Shown: one piece after another, positions 32,406 to 40,933 of the stretch
Layout: every line of letters begins with the position of its first letter
How positions within the stretch are numbered: position 1 is the stretch's first letter
From: Xanthobacteraceae bacterium
GTDB lineage: Bacteria; Pseudomonadota; Alphaproteobacteria; Rhizobiales; Xanthobacteraceae
Direction of reading: 5' to 3'
Assembly (NCBI GenBank): GCA_029266425.1
Contig: JAQSWY010000044.1
Coordinates: forward strand, 1 to 52,867
DNA: 52,867 nucleotides
Program-made: the position numbers and the translations under genes
The notes under the pieces: model-generated
Seen by the model: only the letters and a program-made list of their open reading frames with translations
What the model was told of the DNA's origin: nothing
Databases searched by the model: none

Positions 32406-33344
32406 ATGCTGAAGTTTCTTGCTGCCGCCGGCCTCGCGCTCGCGGTCTCGCTGTCGCCGGCCGCGGCCGCCGACAAGCTCACCGTGCTGCTCGATTGGTA
32501 CGTCAATCCCGACCACGCCCCGCTCATCATCGCCAAGGAGAAGGGCTTTTTCGACGCCCATGGGCTCGATGTGACCCTGGTGCCGCCGGCCGATCCCGCC
32601 GCGCCGCCGCGCCTCGTGGCCGCCCGCCAGGCCGAGGTGGCGGTCAGCTACCAGCCGAACCTCTATCTCTCGGTGAAGGAAGGCCTGCCGCTGGTGCGCT
32701 TCGGCACTCTGGTCTCGACCCCTCTCACCGCGCTTGTCGCGCTGAAGGACGGGCCGATCAAGAAGATCGCCGATCTCAAGGGCAAGACGGTCGGCTATTC
32801 GGTGGCCGGGCTCGAGGATGCGCTGCTCGGCACCATGCTGGTCGATGCCGGGCTGAAGCCCTCCGACGTCACCATGGTGAACGTCAATTTCGCGCTTTCC
32901 CCGGCGCTCATCGCCGGCAAGGTCGATGCGGTGATCGGCGCCTACCGCAATTTCGAGCTCACCCAGATCAGGCTCGAAGGCAAGGAGGGCACCGCCTTCT
33001 TCCCCGAAGAGCACGGCGTGCCGCCTTTCGACGAGTTGATCTATGTGACGCACGCGAAGCTCATCGCCGACCCGCGGCTGAAGAAGTTCCTCGCCGCGGT
33101 GGAGGAGGCCACCATCTTCATCCTCAACCATCCGGACGAGGCATGGGGCGTGTTCGTGAAGGCCAACCCGAAGCTCGACGACGAGCTGAACAGGACCGCC
33201 TGGACCGACACGCTGCGCCGCTTCGCCCACGCGCCGGCAGCGCTGGATGCCGGACGCTACGAGCGGTTCGGACAGTTCATGAAGGGCCATGGCCTCATCG
33301 ACAAGGTCGAGCCGGTCGAGACCTACGCGCCGAAGCTGCCCTGA
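32406..33344 (+). CDS. thiY: ThiY-like substrate-binding protein for thiamine pyrimidine precursor uptake
   Basis: A 312-residue NMT1/ThiY family periplasmic protein. The signal peptide MLKFLAAAGLALAVSLSPAA ends near AAA-D. KLTVLLDWYVNPDHAPLIIA, EKGFFDAHGLDVTLVPPADP and the motif VIGAYRNFELTQI are typical of ThiY proteins, which bind formylaminopyrimidine or HMP. AGGAGGAGATCC precedes the ATG, and a TPP riboswitch lies in the leader. No thi biosynthesis or ATPase gene follows; the next gene is convergent. Confidence 0.92.
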   Translation: MLKFLAAAGLALAVSLSPAAAADKLTVLLDWYVNPDHAPLIIAKEKGFFDAHGLDVTLVPPADPAAPPRLVAARQAEVAVSYQPNLYLSVKEGLPLVRFGTLVSTPLTALVALKDGPIKKIADLKGKTVGYSVAGLEDALLGTMLVDAGLKPSDVTMVNVNFALSPALIAGKVDAVIGAYRNFELTQIRLEGKEGTAFFPEEHGVPPFDELIYVTHAKLIADPRLKKFLAAVEEATIFILNHPDEAWGVFVKANPKLDDELNRTAWTDTLRRFAHAPAALDAGRYERFGQFMKGHGLIDKVEPVETYAPKLP

Positions 33345-33350
33345 TTGACG

Positions 33351-33462
33351 TCGTCATCCCGGATGGCCGCGAGGCCGATCCGGGATCGCGCGCCGAAAGA
33401 GGCGCACCTTCGTCACGCGATTCCGGCTCTACGGCTTCGACTCCGGCCGGGATGACGTCTCA
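33351..33462. repeat. Family C palindrome overlapping the clcA 3' end
   Basis: GTCATCCCGGATGGCCGCGA at 33352 and GGCCGGGATGACGTC near 33449-33463 are the outer arms. The right arm encodes the last ten or so codons and the stop of the ClC gene on the minus strand. Confidence 0.85.
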
Positions 33463-34802
33463 TTTGAATCCGACGTTTCTTCTTTCCGATCGAACCCGTA
33501 GGACAGCGCGTGATAGAGCGGCTCCGGCGTGATCAGCCGCGACAGGCCGGCGGCGAGCAGCGTCACCGCCATCAGCGGGACCGTCATGCCGGCATCGTCG
33601 GTCATCTCCAGCACGATGATGAAGGCGGTGAGCGGGGCCTGCACCACGGCGGCGAAATAGGCCGCCATGCCGAGCAGCGCGATGGCGCCGACATCGACGC
33701 CCGGCAAGAACTGGCCGAGATTGGCACCGAGACTGGCGCCGATCGAGAGCGAGGGCGAGAATAGGCCGCCCGGTATGCCGCTCGCCGAGGACAGCACCGT
33801 CGTCGCCAGCTTCACCGGCGCATACCACCAGGGGTGGTCGGCGCCGCCTTCGAGCAGCGCTCGCGCCTCCGCATAGGCGCTGCCGCCGGCAAAGCCGCCG
33901 GTGGCGATGGCGAGCACGGCGACGATCAGCCCGCACATCGCACCGGTGAGCAGGGGGCGGGCGCGCAGCCATTTCAGCCAGCCGAGCGGCGCCATGGAGA
34001 GAAACACGAGGAGCCGCGAGAACACCGCGCCCATGATGCCGCCGAGCACCGCGCATAGCGCAACGGCGATCCAGAGACTCCAGCCTTTGGCGGTGCCCTC
34101 CACGATGCCGAAGTAATTATAGTTGCCGACCAGCAGCAGCGTGGTCACCCCCGAGATCACCACCGCGGCGATGACGAGGCTCGAGAGCCGCCGGTCATAG
34201 GATTGCGCCATCTCCTCGATGGCGAACATGACGCCCGCGAGCGGAGCGTTGAAGGCTCCCGCGATGCCCGCGGCGGAGCCGGCGAGGATCAGCCCCGGCT
34301 GGCGGCCGATCCCGGCATAGGAGCCGACCATGAACATGATGCAGGCGCCGATCTGCACGGTCGGCCCCTCGCGGCCGATCGAGGCCCCAGCGGCGAGCGC
34401 CAGCGTGGTCATGACGATCTTGGCGACGGTCACGCTCGGGGCCAGCAACTTGCGGGCGAGCACGCCGTCATGGTGGCGCCGCGCGGCGATGGCCTGCGGG
34501 ATGCCGCTGCCCTGCGCACCGTCGAACCAGCGCTTCGTCGCATAGGCGAACAGCGCAAACGTCGCCGGAGTGAGGAGAAGGAGCGCGTAGGGATTCCAGG
34601 CGAGCAGGCGGTGGTAATAATCCTGCGCGGCGTCGGCGACATAGGCGAAGCCGATCGAGACGAGGCCGACCGCCACCGCGCCGAGGAGGAACACCCCGCG
34701 GCGCCGCCACAGGATCGGCGAGGACCAGAGCATGCGCGCGCGCCTGAGGTCCGAATGCCACGGCAAGCGGCCGCCGAGCCGCATTCGACTGCTGTCCGAC
34801 AT
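33429..34802 (-). CDS. clcA: ClC-type chloride/proton antiporter
   Basis: A 457-residue polytopic protein with all the ClC selectivity motifs: GSGIPQ, GREGPTVQ (with the gating Glu) and GIPGGLFSPSLSIGA. FAIEEM supplies the internal proton Glu, so it should be an exchanger rather than a channel. No CBS domains. The start at 34802 (MSDSSRMRLGG) follows GGGGGAAGAGCA. The C-terminal residues ETSSRPESKP and the stop are encoded by a family C repeat. Role: chloride/pH homeostasis, by family. Confidence 0.93.
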   Translation of the reverse strand: MSDSSRMRLGGRLPWHSDLRRARMLWSSPILWRRRGVFLLGAVAVGLVSIGFAYVADAAQDYYHRLLAWNPYALLLLTPATFALFAYATKRWFDGAQGSGIPQAIAARRHHDGVLARKLLAPSVTVAKIVMTTLALAAGASIGREGPTVQIGACIMFMVGSYAGIGRQPGLILAGSAAGIAGAFNAPLAGVMFAIEEMAQSYDRRLSSLVIAAVVISGVTTLLLVGNYNYFGIVEGTAKGWSLWIAVALCAVLGGIMGAVFSRLLVFLSMAPLGWLKWLRARPLLTGAMCGLIVAVLAIATGGFAGGSAYAEARALLEGGADHPWWYAPVKLATTVLSSASGIPGGLFSPSLSIGASLGANLGQFLPGVDVGAIALLGMAAYFAAVVQAPLTAFIIVLEMTDDAGMTVPLMAVTLLAAGLSRLITPEPLYHALSYGFDRKEETSDSNETSSRPESKP

Positions 34803-34882
34803 TGCTCTTCCCCCTGCCCTCAAGCTGGATCGCACGGGAGGGGTGCATGGGGCAATGCGGAAGCAGGGTTGACCGGCTTGAA

Positions 34883-34981
34883 TATCCTTCGAGGCCGCTT
34901 CGCGGCACCTCAGGATGAGGTGGTTTTTATAGACACAACCTCATCCTGAGGTGCTCCGCGCAGCGGAGCCTCGAAGGATGT
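34883..34981. repeat. Family B palindrome
   Basis: ATCCTTCGAGGCCGCTTCGC at 34883 and CTCGAAGGAT ending at 34980, with CACCTCAGGATGAGG and CCTCATCCTGAGG inside. It lies between clcA (upstream side) and the stop of the ABC exporter gene. Confidence 0.9.
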
Positions 34982-34995
34982 TGAAGCAATGCAAC

Positions 34996-36741
34996 CTACG
35001 CCGGCACCGGCTCCGCGCCGGTGCCTTCCAGCCGCGCCGGGCCGTCCTCGCTGCGCTCCAGCGTGATCTGCCGATCGTGCAGCGGACGCAGGCTGGCGCG
35101 GTGGCCGATGGAGAGGATAGCGGTCGCCGGCAGGCGCTGGCGCAGCACATGGTAGAGTGCGCTCTCGCCCGGCTCGTCGAGGTTCGAGGTCGCCTCATCG
35201 AGCAGCAGCACGTCCGGCTTCACCAGCAGCGCGCGGGCGATCGCCAGGCGCTGCTGCTCGCCGCCCGACAATATGGACGGCCACAGACCGACCTCGTCGA
35301 GCCGCCCGGTGAGATCGGGAAGCCTCACCGTCTCCAGCACCTCGCGCAAGGTCTCGTCGGAATAGTTCACCACGGGCTCGGGATAGGCGAGCGCACCGCG
35401 CAGGCTCCCGACCGGCAGATAGGGCCGCTGCGGCAAAGTGAGCATCCGCGCTTCCGCGGCTAGCCTCACTTCGCCATGGCCATAGGGCCAGATGCCGGAA
35501 AGTGCACGGAACAGCGTCGATTTGCCGGTGCCGGAGGCGCCGGTCATCAGCACCGCCTCGCCTGCCTTCACAGTGAGCCCGCCGATCTCGACGAGGGGGC
35601 GCCCGTCGGGCAGGCGCACTTCGACATGCTTCGCCGCGAACGCCGCGCCTTCGCCGTCGGGCACGCGGCGGAAGGCGGTGACAAGGGTCTCCGCCTTGGT
35701 AGCCTCGACCGATCTTTCGAACCCGACCAGACGATTGACCACCGCCTTCCACTCGGCGAGCGTCTGATACGAATTGACAAAGAAAGAGAAGGAACTCTGC
35801 ACTTGCCCAAAGGCTGAAGCGGTCTGCATCAACTGGCCAAGCTGGATGGCGCCGGTGAAATAGGCCGGCGCCACCACGATGTAGGGGAAGATGGTGGAGG
35901 CTTGGCCAAAGCCGGCGGTGAACCAGGTCAGCCGCTTCTGGGCGAGCATGAGGCCCCAGTAATTGTGGATGATGTGGCTGAACCGATCCAGCAGGCGAGT
36001 GCGCTCCACCGGCTCGCCTGCCATCAGCGCGATCTGTTCGCTATTCTCGCGCACCCGCACCAGATCGACGCGGTAGTTCGCCTCGTAGCGCTGCTGGTCG
36101 TAATTGAGCTTCACCAGCACATAGCCGATCAGGTGCGTCAGCCAGGTACCGAGCGCGGCATAGGCGAAGGCCGCCCACACCAGATAGCCCGGAATCGCGA
36201 TCTCGCTGCCGCCCAGAGTGAAGCGGAAATCGCCGGACAAGCCCCAAAGGATCACCGCGAAAGAGGCGAGCGATGTCACGGCATTGAGGAGGCCGATGAA
36301 GATCAAGATGGTCTGTTCGATATAGAGGTTGATGTCGACGGCGATACGCTGGTCCGGGTTATCGGCGACATCGCCCTTCAGCCGCATGCGGTAATGGGTC
36401 TGGCCGTCGAGCCACGTCTGGAGGTACTTGTCCGTCATCCATGTGCGCCAGCGTATCTGCAACCATTGGCGCAGATAGATCTGGTAGACGGCGACGATGA
36501 TGGCACCGGTGGCATAGGCCGCGAACAGCCAGAGCTGATGCTTGAACGCTTCGTAATCCTTGTCCTGCAAGGAATTGTAGAAGGCGTTGTTCCACTCGTT
36601 CAGCAAGACGGTGGCATAGACCCAGGCGAATTCCAGCGCGACGACGGCGCCGAGCAATATCCGCCCGGCCCAGCGGTCCTCGCCGCGGAAATAGGGAATG
36701 GAGAGCCGCCAGACGTCGGCGAGCAGGGTCTTGATGGATTC
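34996..36741 (-). CDS. ABC transporter, fused permease and ATPase (SbmA/YddA-like, ABC_membrane_2)
   Basis: 581 residues. A six-helix membrane domain of the SbmA/BacA/YddA type covers about residues 15-330 (NEWNNAFYNSLQDKDYEAFK, ADNPDQRIAVDINLYIEQTI). The ATPase domain has Walker A GASGTGKST, signature LSGGEQQRLAIARAL and Walker B VLLLDEATSNLDE. Homologues move peptides, fatty acyl groups or vitamin B12; the substrate is unknown here. A GTG start at 36741 is preferred because GGAGAG lies 6 nt upstream; a TTG at 36789 would add 16 residues. The gap to 37125 holds only repeats. Confidence 0.88.
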   Translation of the reverse strand, partial: ESIKTLLADVWRLSIPYFRGEDRWAGRILLGAVVALEFAWVYATVLLNEWNNAFYNSLQDKDYEAFKHQLWLFAAYATGAIIVAVYQIYLRQWLQIRWRTWMTDKYLQTWLDGQTHYRMRLKGDVADNPDQRIAVDINLYIEQTILIFIGLLNAVTSLASFAVILWGLSGDFRFTLGGSEIAIPGYLVWAAFAYAALGTWLTHLIGYVLVKLNYDQQRYEANYRVDLVRVRENSEQIALMAGEPVERTRLLDRFSHIIHNYWGLMLAQKRLTWFTAGFGQASTIFPYIVVAPAYFTGAIQLGQLMQTASAFGQVQSSFSFFVNSYQTLAEWKAVVNRLVGFERSVEATKAETLVTAFRRVPDGEGAAFAAKHVEVRLPDGRPLVEIGGLTVKAGEAVLMTGASGTGKSTLFRALSGIWPYGHGEVRLAAEARMLTLPQRPYLPVGSLRGALAYPEPVVNYSDETLREVLETVRLPDLTGRLDEVGLWPSILSGGEQQRLAIARALLVKPDVLLLDEATSNLDEPGESALYHVLRQRLPATAILSIGHRASLRPLHDRQITLERSEDGPARLEGTGAEPVPA

Positions 36742-36886
36742 CACGGGCGTCTCTCCGTTCTCCGGCCTTGGATCTTTGCGCGTGCGCAATCCGCAGAGCT
36801 TAGCCGATGCAATCGCGGCGGGAGGATGACCGGAGAATTAAGCTTTGGAGAGGTTCTGGCGTGGAAAGAGGGGTCGCTCTGCTTGA

Positions 36887-36981
36887 GCATCCTTCGAGGC
36901 TCGCTTCGCTCGCGCCTCAGGATGACGGCGATTTTGAGTAAGTCACCCTGAGGCACCCGGCGCGGCCGGGCCTCGAAGATG
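36887..36981. repeat. Family B palindrome
   Basis: ATCCTTCGAGGCTCGCTTCG at 36889 and GGGCCTCGAAGATGCT ending near 36982, with CGCCTCAGGATGACGG and GTCACCCTGAGGCACC between. It sits upstream of the ABC exporter gene. Confidence 0.88.
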
Positions 36982-37002
36982 CTGAAGGCGTGCACATTCA
37001 AC

Positions 37003-37076
37003 GAAAAGGCGCGGATCTTGCGACCCGCGGGGTGGACGACGCCAAAGAAAAAGGCGCGGGTCTTGCGACCCGCGCC
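37003..37076 (-). terminator. Two related hairpins downstream of the His-rich gene
   Basis: GGCGCGGGTC-TTGC-GACCCGCGCC (37053-37076) is a perfect 10-bp stem; on the minus strand it is followed by TTTTTCTTTGG. A near copy, GGCGCGGATC-TTGC-GACCCGCG, lies at about 37007-37030 and has TTTTCG after it. These look like a duplicated terminator for the gene at 37126-37386. Confidence 0.8.
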
Positions 37077-37125
37077 CTGCCCGGCGAATGCTCCGGGGGG
37101 CTTTGGCATCCGCCGGAACATCGCA

Positions 37126-37386
37126 TCAATTGACGGAGTGGTGATCCGCCTTATGCGCGTGCCGAGCATGGGGCTTGCTCGGTGCGGGGGTCGTGGAAGC
37201 GGCCGTCGCGGAGTTGCGTCCCTCCACCGTCGACTGGGCGAGATTGTGCTGCATGACGTTCATCGGATGAACGCTGTGCATCGTCGCGAACCAGTCGTTG
37301 CGCTCATAGTCGTCGCGGTGGGCTTCGGCTGCGGTCACATAGCCGAAGCTCGCCACCACCGCGGCAGCAATAAAGATCTTGTTCAT
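37126..37386 (-). CDS. Small secreted protein with His-rich C-terminus, unknown function
   Basis: 86 residues. The signal peptide MNKIFIAAAVVASFGYVTAA (cleavage near AEA) is followed by a short mature chain with HRDDYERNDWFATMHSVHPM. The histidine-rich end PHARHAHKADHHSVN could bind metal ions. The start at 37386 is set by the signal peptide. It is followed by two strong hairpins. I know no family name. Confidence 0.7.
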   Translation of the reverse strand: MNKIFIAAAVVASFGYVTAAEAHRDDYERNDWFATMHSVHPMNVMQHNLAQSTVEGRNSATAASTTPAPSKPHARHAHKADHHSVN

Positions 37387-37492
37387 GGCAGTCTCCATCC
37401 TGGATGGCGCGCTGCTTGTTCAGCCGGTGTCCGGGCGCACTAGCCCGGATGGTGGCCGATCAACTCCGAAGCGCCGGGACTTGCTCTCGCCC

Positions 37493-37608
37493 CTAGAGCC
37501 CTTCCGTTCGGATGGAACATCCGAACGACAGATGAGTGCTCTAGATTCAATAAGCTGGAGCAATTCCTTTTCGATCAGATGATTCCATCTGAACGGGAAA
37601 TGCTCTAG
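37493..37608. repeat. Dispersed repeat with CTAGAGC/GCTCTAG borders
   Basis: CTAGAGC at 37493-37499, GCTCTAG at 37538-37544 and GCTCTAG at 37602-37608 delimit two hairpins: CGTTCGGAT/ATCCGAACG and TCAGATG/CATCTGA. From memory, elements with these borders are common in Hyphomicrobiales intergenic regions. Together with the palindrome at 37649 this fills most of the 448-bp gap 37387-37834; I see no gene there. Confidence 0.75.
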
Positions 37609-37648
37609 GGGCGGACGCCCAGGCAACGCGTCGTTCGATGGAGTGAAA

Positions 37649-37668
37649 TTAGATCGCGAGCGATCTAA
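37649..37668. promoter_or_regulatory. 20-bp palindrome, possible operator
   Basis: TTAGATCGC-GA-GCGATCTAA, a 9-bp inverted repeat with a 2-bp centre, in the gap between phnE and the His-rich gene. No T-tract or adjacent regulator gene. Confidence 0.5.
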
Positions 37669-37834
37669 TCGCACGCGGATATCGTGCACGGCAGCTATTC
37701 CAGCGCCGCAGTGAACATATCCGTGAGGGAATCTGGCGCAGGCGCGAAGCCTGCCCAACTGAGCAGGTCGGCCCGGAAAATTGGCCCGCCGGCGGGTGCT
37801 CGCCGGACATTCGCCGCAAGCGTGAAAATATCCG

Positions 37835-38656
37835 TCAGATGAAGCGCTTGCGGATATTCTGGCTCAGCACGTCGAGCACTGTGACGGTGAGGATGACGAT
37901 GATCAGGATCGCCGAGGCCTGCGAGTAGTTGAAGCCGCGCATCGTCTCGTTGAAGGTCATGCCGATGCCGCCGCCGCCGACAATGCCGAGCACGGTGGCC
38001 GAGCGCACGTTCGATTCGAAGCGGTAGAGCGCATAGGAAATCCAGAGCGGCAGCACCTGCGGCAGCACGCCATAGACCACCTCCTGCAGCCAGCTACCGC
38101 CGGTGCCGCGAATACCTTCGACCGGGGCCGGATCGATGGCCTCCACCGCCTCCGAGAACAGCTTGGCGATGACGCCGGTGGTGTGTATCCACAAGGCCAG
38201 CACGCCGGCGAACGGGCCAAGGCCGACCGCGGCGATGAAGATCAGCGCGAACACAAGCTCATTGATGGCGCGGCAGGCATCCATCAGCCGGCGCACCGGG
38301 AACGCCACCCAGTGCGGCACCACATTGTCGGCGCACAGGATGCCGAAGGGGATGCCGACGATCACCGCGAGCAGCGTGCCCCACACGGCGATCGCCAGCG
38401 TCTCCAGCATATTGACGGCATAGAGCTCCCACTCCGAGAAATCCGGCCGCAGGAAGTCGGCGCCGAGCGTCGCCATATTGCCGGAATCGCGCCAAAGCTG
38501 GGCGGGATTCATCTCCGCCTCGTACCAGCAGAACACCAGCACGACGATCGCCGCGGCGGCGCCGAGCAGCTGGATCAGCCGGGTACCGAGCGGGGTCGCC
38601 GGCGGCGCCGGCGTCGCGAGCGTCGCGGAACGATGGGCGGCGTCGGAGAGGAGCAT
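37835..38656 (-). CDS. phnE: Phosphonate ABC transporter permease
   Basis: Inner-membrane permease of the PhnCDE importer, 273 residues with about six helices. NMLETLAIAVWGTLLAVIVG, INELVFALIFIAAVGLGPFA and RFESNVRSATVLGIVGGGGI are typical PhnE blocks. It is the last gene after phnC and phnD on the minus strand, but a 153-bp gap with a family C palindrome lies between phnD and phnE. Confidence 0.94.
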   Translation of the reverse strand: MLLSDAAHRSATLATPAPPATPLGTRLIQLLGAAAAIVVLVFCWYEAEMNPAQLWRDSGNMATLGADFLRPDFSEWELYAVNMLETLAIAVWGTLLAVIVGIPFGILCADNVVPHWVAFPVRRLMDACRAINELVFALIFIAAVGLGPFAGVLALWIHTTGVIAKLFSEAVEAIDPAPVEGIRGTGGSWLQEVVYGVLPQVLPLWISYALYRFESNVRSATVLGIVGGGGIGMTFNETMRGFNYSQASAILIIVILTVTVLDVLSQNIRKRFI

Positions 38657-38689
38657 TGGCGGTCGTTCCGTTAAGTCGTCGTCCGGCGG

Positions 38690-38769
38690 AAGGCGCAGCC
38701 GGAGAGCCGGGATCGCTCCCCATTCTGCACGCGATCCCGGATCGGCCTTGGGGCCGTCCGGGATGACGT
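38690..38769. repeat. Family C palindrome inside the phn operon
   Basis: GGAGAGCCGGGATCGC and CGATCCCGGATCGGCC arms ending GTCCGGGATGACGTC near 38769, between phnD and phnE. An mRNA hairpin here could lower phnE expression relative to phnD. Confidence 0.8.
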
Positions 38770-38809
38770 CTTTCCTGGAACCCAGGCCGGCGCAGGCCGG
38801 CCGGGCAAC

Positions 38810-39826
38810 TCACATGCTGGGCGTCTTCTTCGCCTGCGCGTCGAGGTCGGCGAGCTGGGCGTCGATGTCCTTCAGCTTCTTGGCTTTCTCGTCGGCCGAG
38901 AGCTTCTCGTCGTTCTGGGTCTTGATCTTGGTCTTGAACAGCTCGAGCTGGCGGATCGGGATGAGCTGCGCGTCGGAGGACGCAGCGAACGGACCCCAGC
39001 CGTCGGAGGTCTTGGCCAGCACGTCGCGGGCGCGGGCGACCTCCTCCGGCGAGCCGAGGCGGCCATAGGTCATGAAGAAGGTGTAGATCTTCGCCTTGAG
39101 ATCGGCGGGGAGGTCCTTGCGCCACACCAGCGGATCGGCGGCGATCAGCGGCGAGCGCCACACTTCCTTGATCTTCTTCGCCTCGTCCGGACGCGTCATC
39201 TGCAGACGGGTCATGTTCTCGGTGTTGTTGGTGGCGAAGTCGATCTGCTTGTTGGCGACGGCCAGCAAATTGCCTTCATGATTGGAGGTGACGACGCGCT
39301 TGTAGCACTTGTTCGGATCGACGTTGTTCAGGGCGAACACGTAATAGCCCGGCACCAGGTAACCCGAGGTCGAGTTCGGATCGCCATTACCGAAATTGTA
39401 GCCCTTGGAGCAGTCGAGCACGTCCTTCAGGCCGTTGATGTCGCTGCGGTCGGCATTGGTGACGATCAGTGAATAATAGCCGCGCGAGCCGTCGGGCTTG
39501 GCGGTCTGCACGAACACTTCGCCGTTGGCGCGATCAACCGCTTCCATCGCCGACTTGTTGCCGAACCAGGCCACATCGACCTTCTTGAAGCGCATGCCTT
39601 CGATGACGCCGGCATAGTCGCCGACGAAGAACGGCTTCACCGGAATGCCTATCGCCTTTTCCAGATCCTTCAGCAGGGGCTCGAAGCTCTTGGCGAGGTT
39701 GGCCGAGGATTCGGTGGAGATGAAGCCGAAATTGAGCTGCTTGATCTCTTCGGCAGCGCGCGCCGGGGCGGCGAGCGGCGCGGCGAGGACAGCCAGCGCG
39801 AGGCCGGCGGCGAGAAGGCGCTTCAT
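38810..39826 (-). CDS. phnD: Phosphonate ABC transporter substrate-binding protein
   Basis: A 338-residue periplasmic binding protein. The signal peptide MKRLLAAGLALAVLAAPLAA leads into EEIKQLNFGFISTESSANLA, a PhnD hallmark. DVAWFGNKSAMEAVDRANGE and FGNGDPNSTSGYLVPGYYVF follow, the latter the phosphonate-binding loop. The final 60 residues are charged and helical. It lies between phnC and phnE. Confidence 0.94.
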   Translation of the reverse strand: MKRLLAAGLALAVLAAPLAAPARAAEEIKQLNFGFISTESSANLAKSFEPLLKDLEKAIGIPVKPFFVGDYAGVIEGMRFKKVDVAWFGNKSAMEAVDRANGEVFVQTAKPDGSRGYYSLIVTNADRSDINGLKDVLDCSKGYNFGNGDPNSTSGYLVPGYYVFALNNVDPNKCYKRVVTSNHEGNLLAVANKQIDFATNNTENMTRLQMTRPDEAKKIKEVWRSPLIAADPLVWRKDLPADLKAKIYTFFMTYGRLGSPEEVARARDVLAKTSDGWGPFAASSDAQLIPIRQLELFKTKIKTQNDEKLSADEKAKKLKDIDAQLADLDAQAKKTPSM

Positions 39827-39890
39827 GAGAGTCGCTCCTGTTTCAGGACGAGTGGCTATTTCGGGAAACGCGTGGTCTTACGAGTGCGTC

Positions 39891-40721
39891 TCAAGAGACA
39901 TGCGCCGGCTCGCGGGCGGCGGCATCCGCCGCCACCGCGAACTGGCTGGGAAGGATCAGTTCTTCGGCGCTGGCGCCGTAGAGCTCGGTGAGGAAGGCTG
40001 CATTGATGCGGCTCGCCGGCCCGTCGAACACCACGCGCCCGGCATTCATGGCGACGACGCGGTCGAAATAAGCCGTGGCGTAATCGACCTGGTGCAGCGA
40101 GACCACGAGCGCAATGCCGTGATCGCGGCTCATCGTCACCAGCGTGTCCATCACCCGCTTCGCGGATTTCGGATCAAGCGAAGCGATCGGCTCGTCGGCG
40201 AGGACGAGCTTGGCGCCCTGCACCAGGGCGCGGGCGATGGCGACGCGCTGCTGCTGCCCGCCGGAAAGCTCGCGCGCTTTCTTGCCGGCATGCGCCTGGA
40301 TGCCAACCTCGGCGAGCGCAGCCAGCGCGGTGCGGCGCTCATCATCGTTCCAGAGGCCGAGCGTGCCGCGCAGCGCGCCGACGCGGCCGAGCGCGCCGAC
40401 CAGAACATTCGTCATTACCGAGAGCCGGCCGACGAGCGCGAATTGCTGGAACACGAGGCCGATATGGCGGCGGGCGCGGCGCACCTCGCGCGACAGCCGG
40501 CCGCCCTCCTGCACGCCCACCCCGAACGAGGCGACCTTGCCGCTGGTCTTGTCGGCGAGAGCGAGGCCGGAGGCGATGCGGATGAGGGTGGACTTGCCCG
40601 AGCCCGAGGCGCCGATCAATGCCACGCGCTCGCCGGCCCCAATGGAAAGCGAGACATCGTCCACGGCGCGCATGGCGCCATAGGTCTTGCTCACGCGGTC
40701 GAGTTCGAGCGCAGCCGCCAT
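39891..40721 (-). CDS. phnC: Phosphonate ABC transporter ATP-binding protein
   Basis: A 276-residue ATPase with Walker A GASGSGKST, signature LSGGQQQRVAIARAL and Walker B LVLADEPIASLD. FQQFALVGRLSVMTNVLVGA is the PhnC-typical Q-loop region. It is first in the phnCDE operon, with a PHO box 53 bp upstream. No C-P lyase genes are in the window, so the imported compound may be used elsewhere, or may be phosphite or another phosphonate. Confidence 0.95.
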   Translation of the reverse strand: MAAALELDRVSKTYGAMRAVDDVSLSIGAGERVALIGASGSGKSTLIRIASGLALADKTSGKVASFGVGVQEGGRLSREVRRARRHIGLVFQQFALVGRLSVMTNVLVGALGRVGALRGTLGLWNDDERRTALAALAEVGIQAHAGKKARELSGGQQQRVAIARALVQGAKLVLADEPIASLDPKSAKRVMDTLVTMSRDHGIALVVSLHQVDYATAYFDRVVAMNAGRVVFDGPASRINAAFLTELYGASAEELILPSQFAVAADAAAREPAHVS

Positions 40722-40773
40722 GCAGGGGTTCCTCGCCGGCCTCGTTAAGACGAGATCGGCGTAGCGGGCGCAG

Positions 40774-40791
40774 ATGACAGCTGGATGAAGG
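40774..40791 (-). promoter_or_regulatory. PHO box (PhoB site) upstream of phnC
   Basis: On the minus strand CCTTCAT-CCAG-CTGTCAT matches the PHO box CTGTCAT-N4-CTGTCAT at 12 of 14 positions, with the second half perfect. It lies 53 bp before the phnC start, which fits activation under phosphate starvation. The remaining gap up to 40933 shows nothing else. Confidence 0.8.
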
Positions 40792-40933
40792 TTACGTTGC
40801 GCGAGTGTGACGACTCACATGCGCGGGCTGGTTGTCCAACCATGCGATGGAGCAACCTCGGGGAGCACATGGCGCTGCCCGGCGGCGGCCAACGGTGATG
40901 CCGGGCCGCCGGCGCAGTGCGACACGTTCGGTC

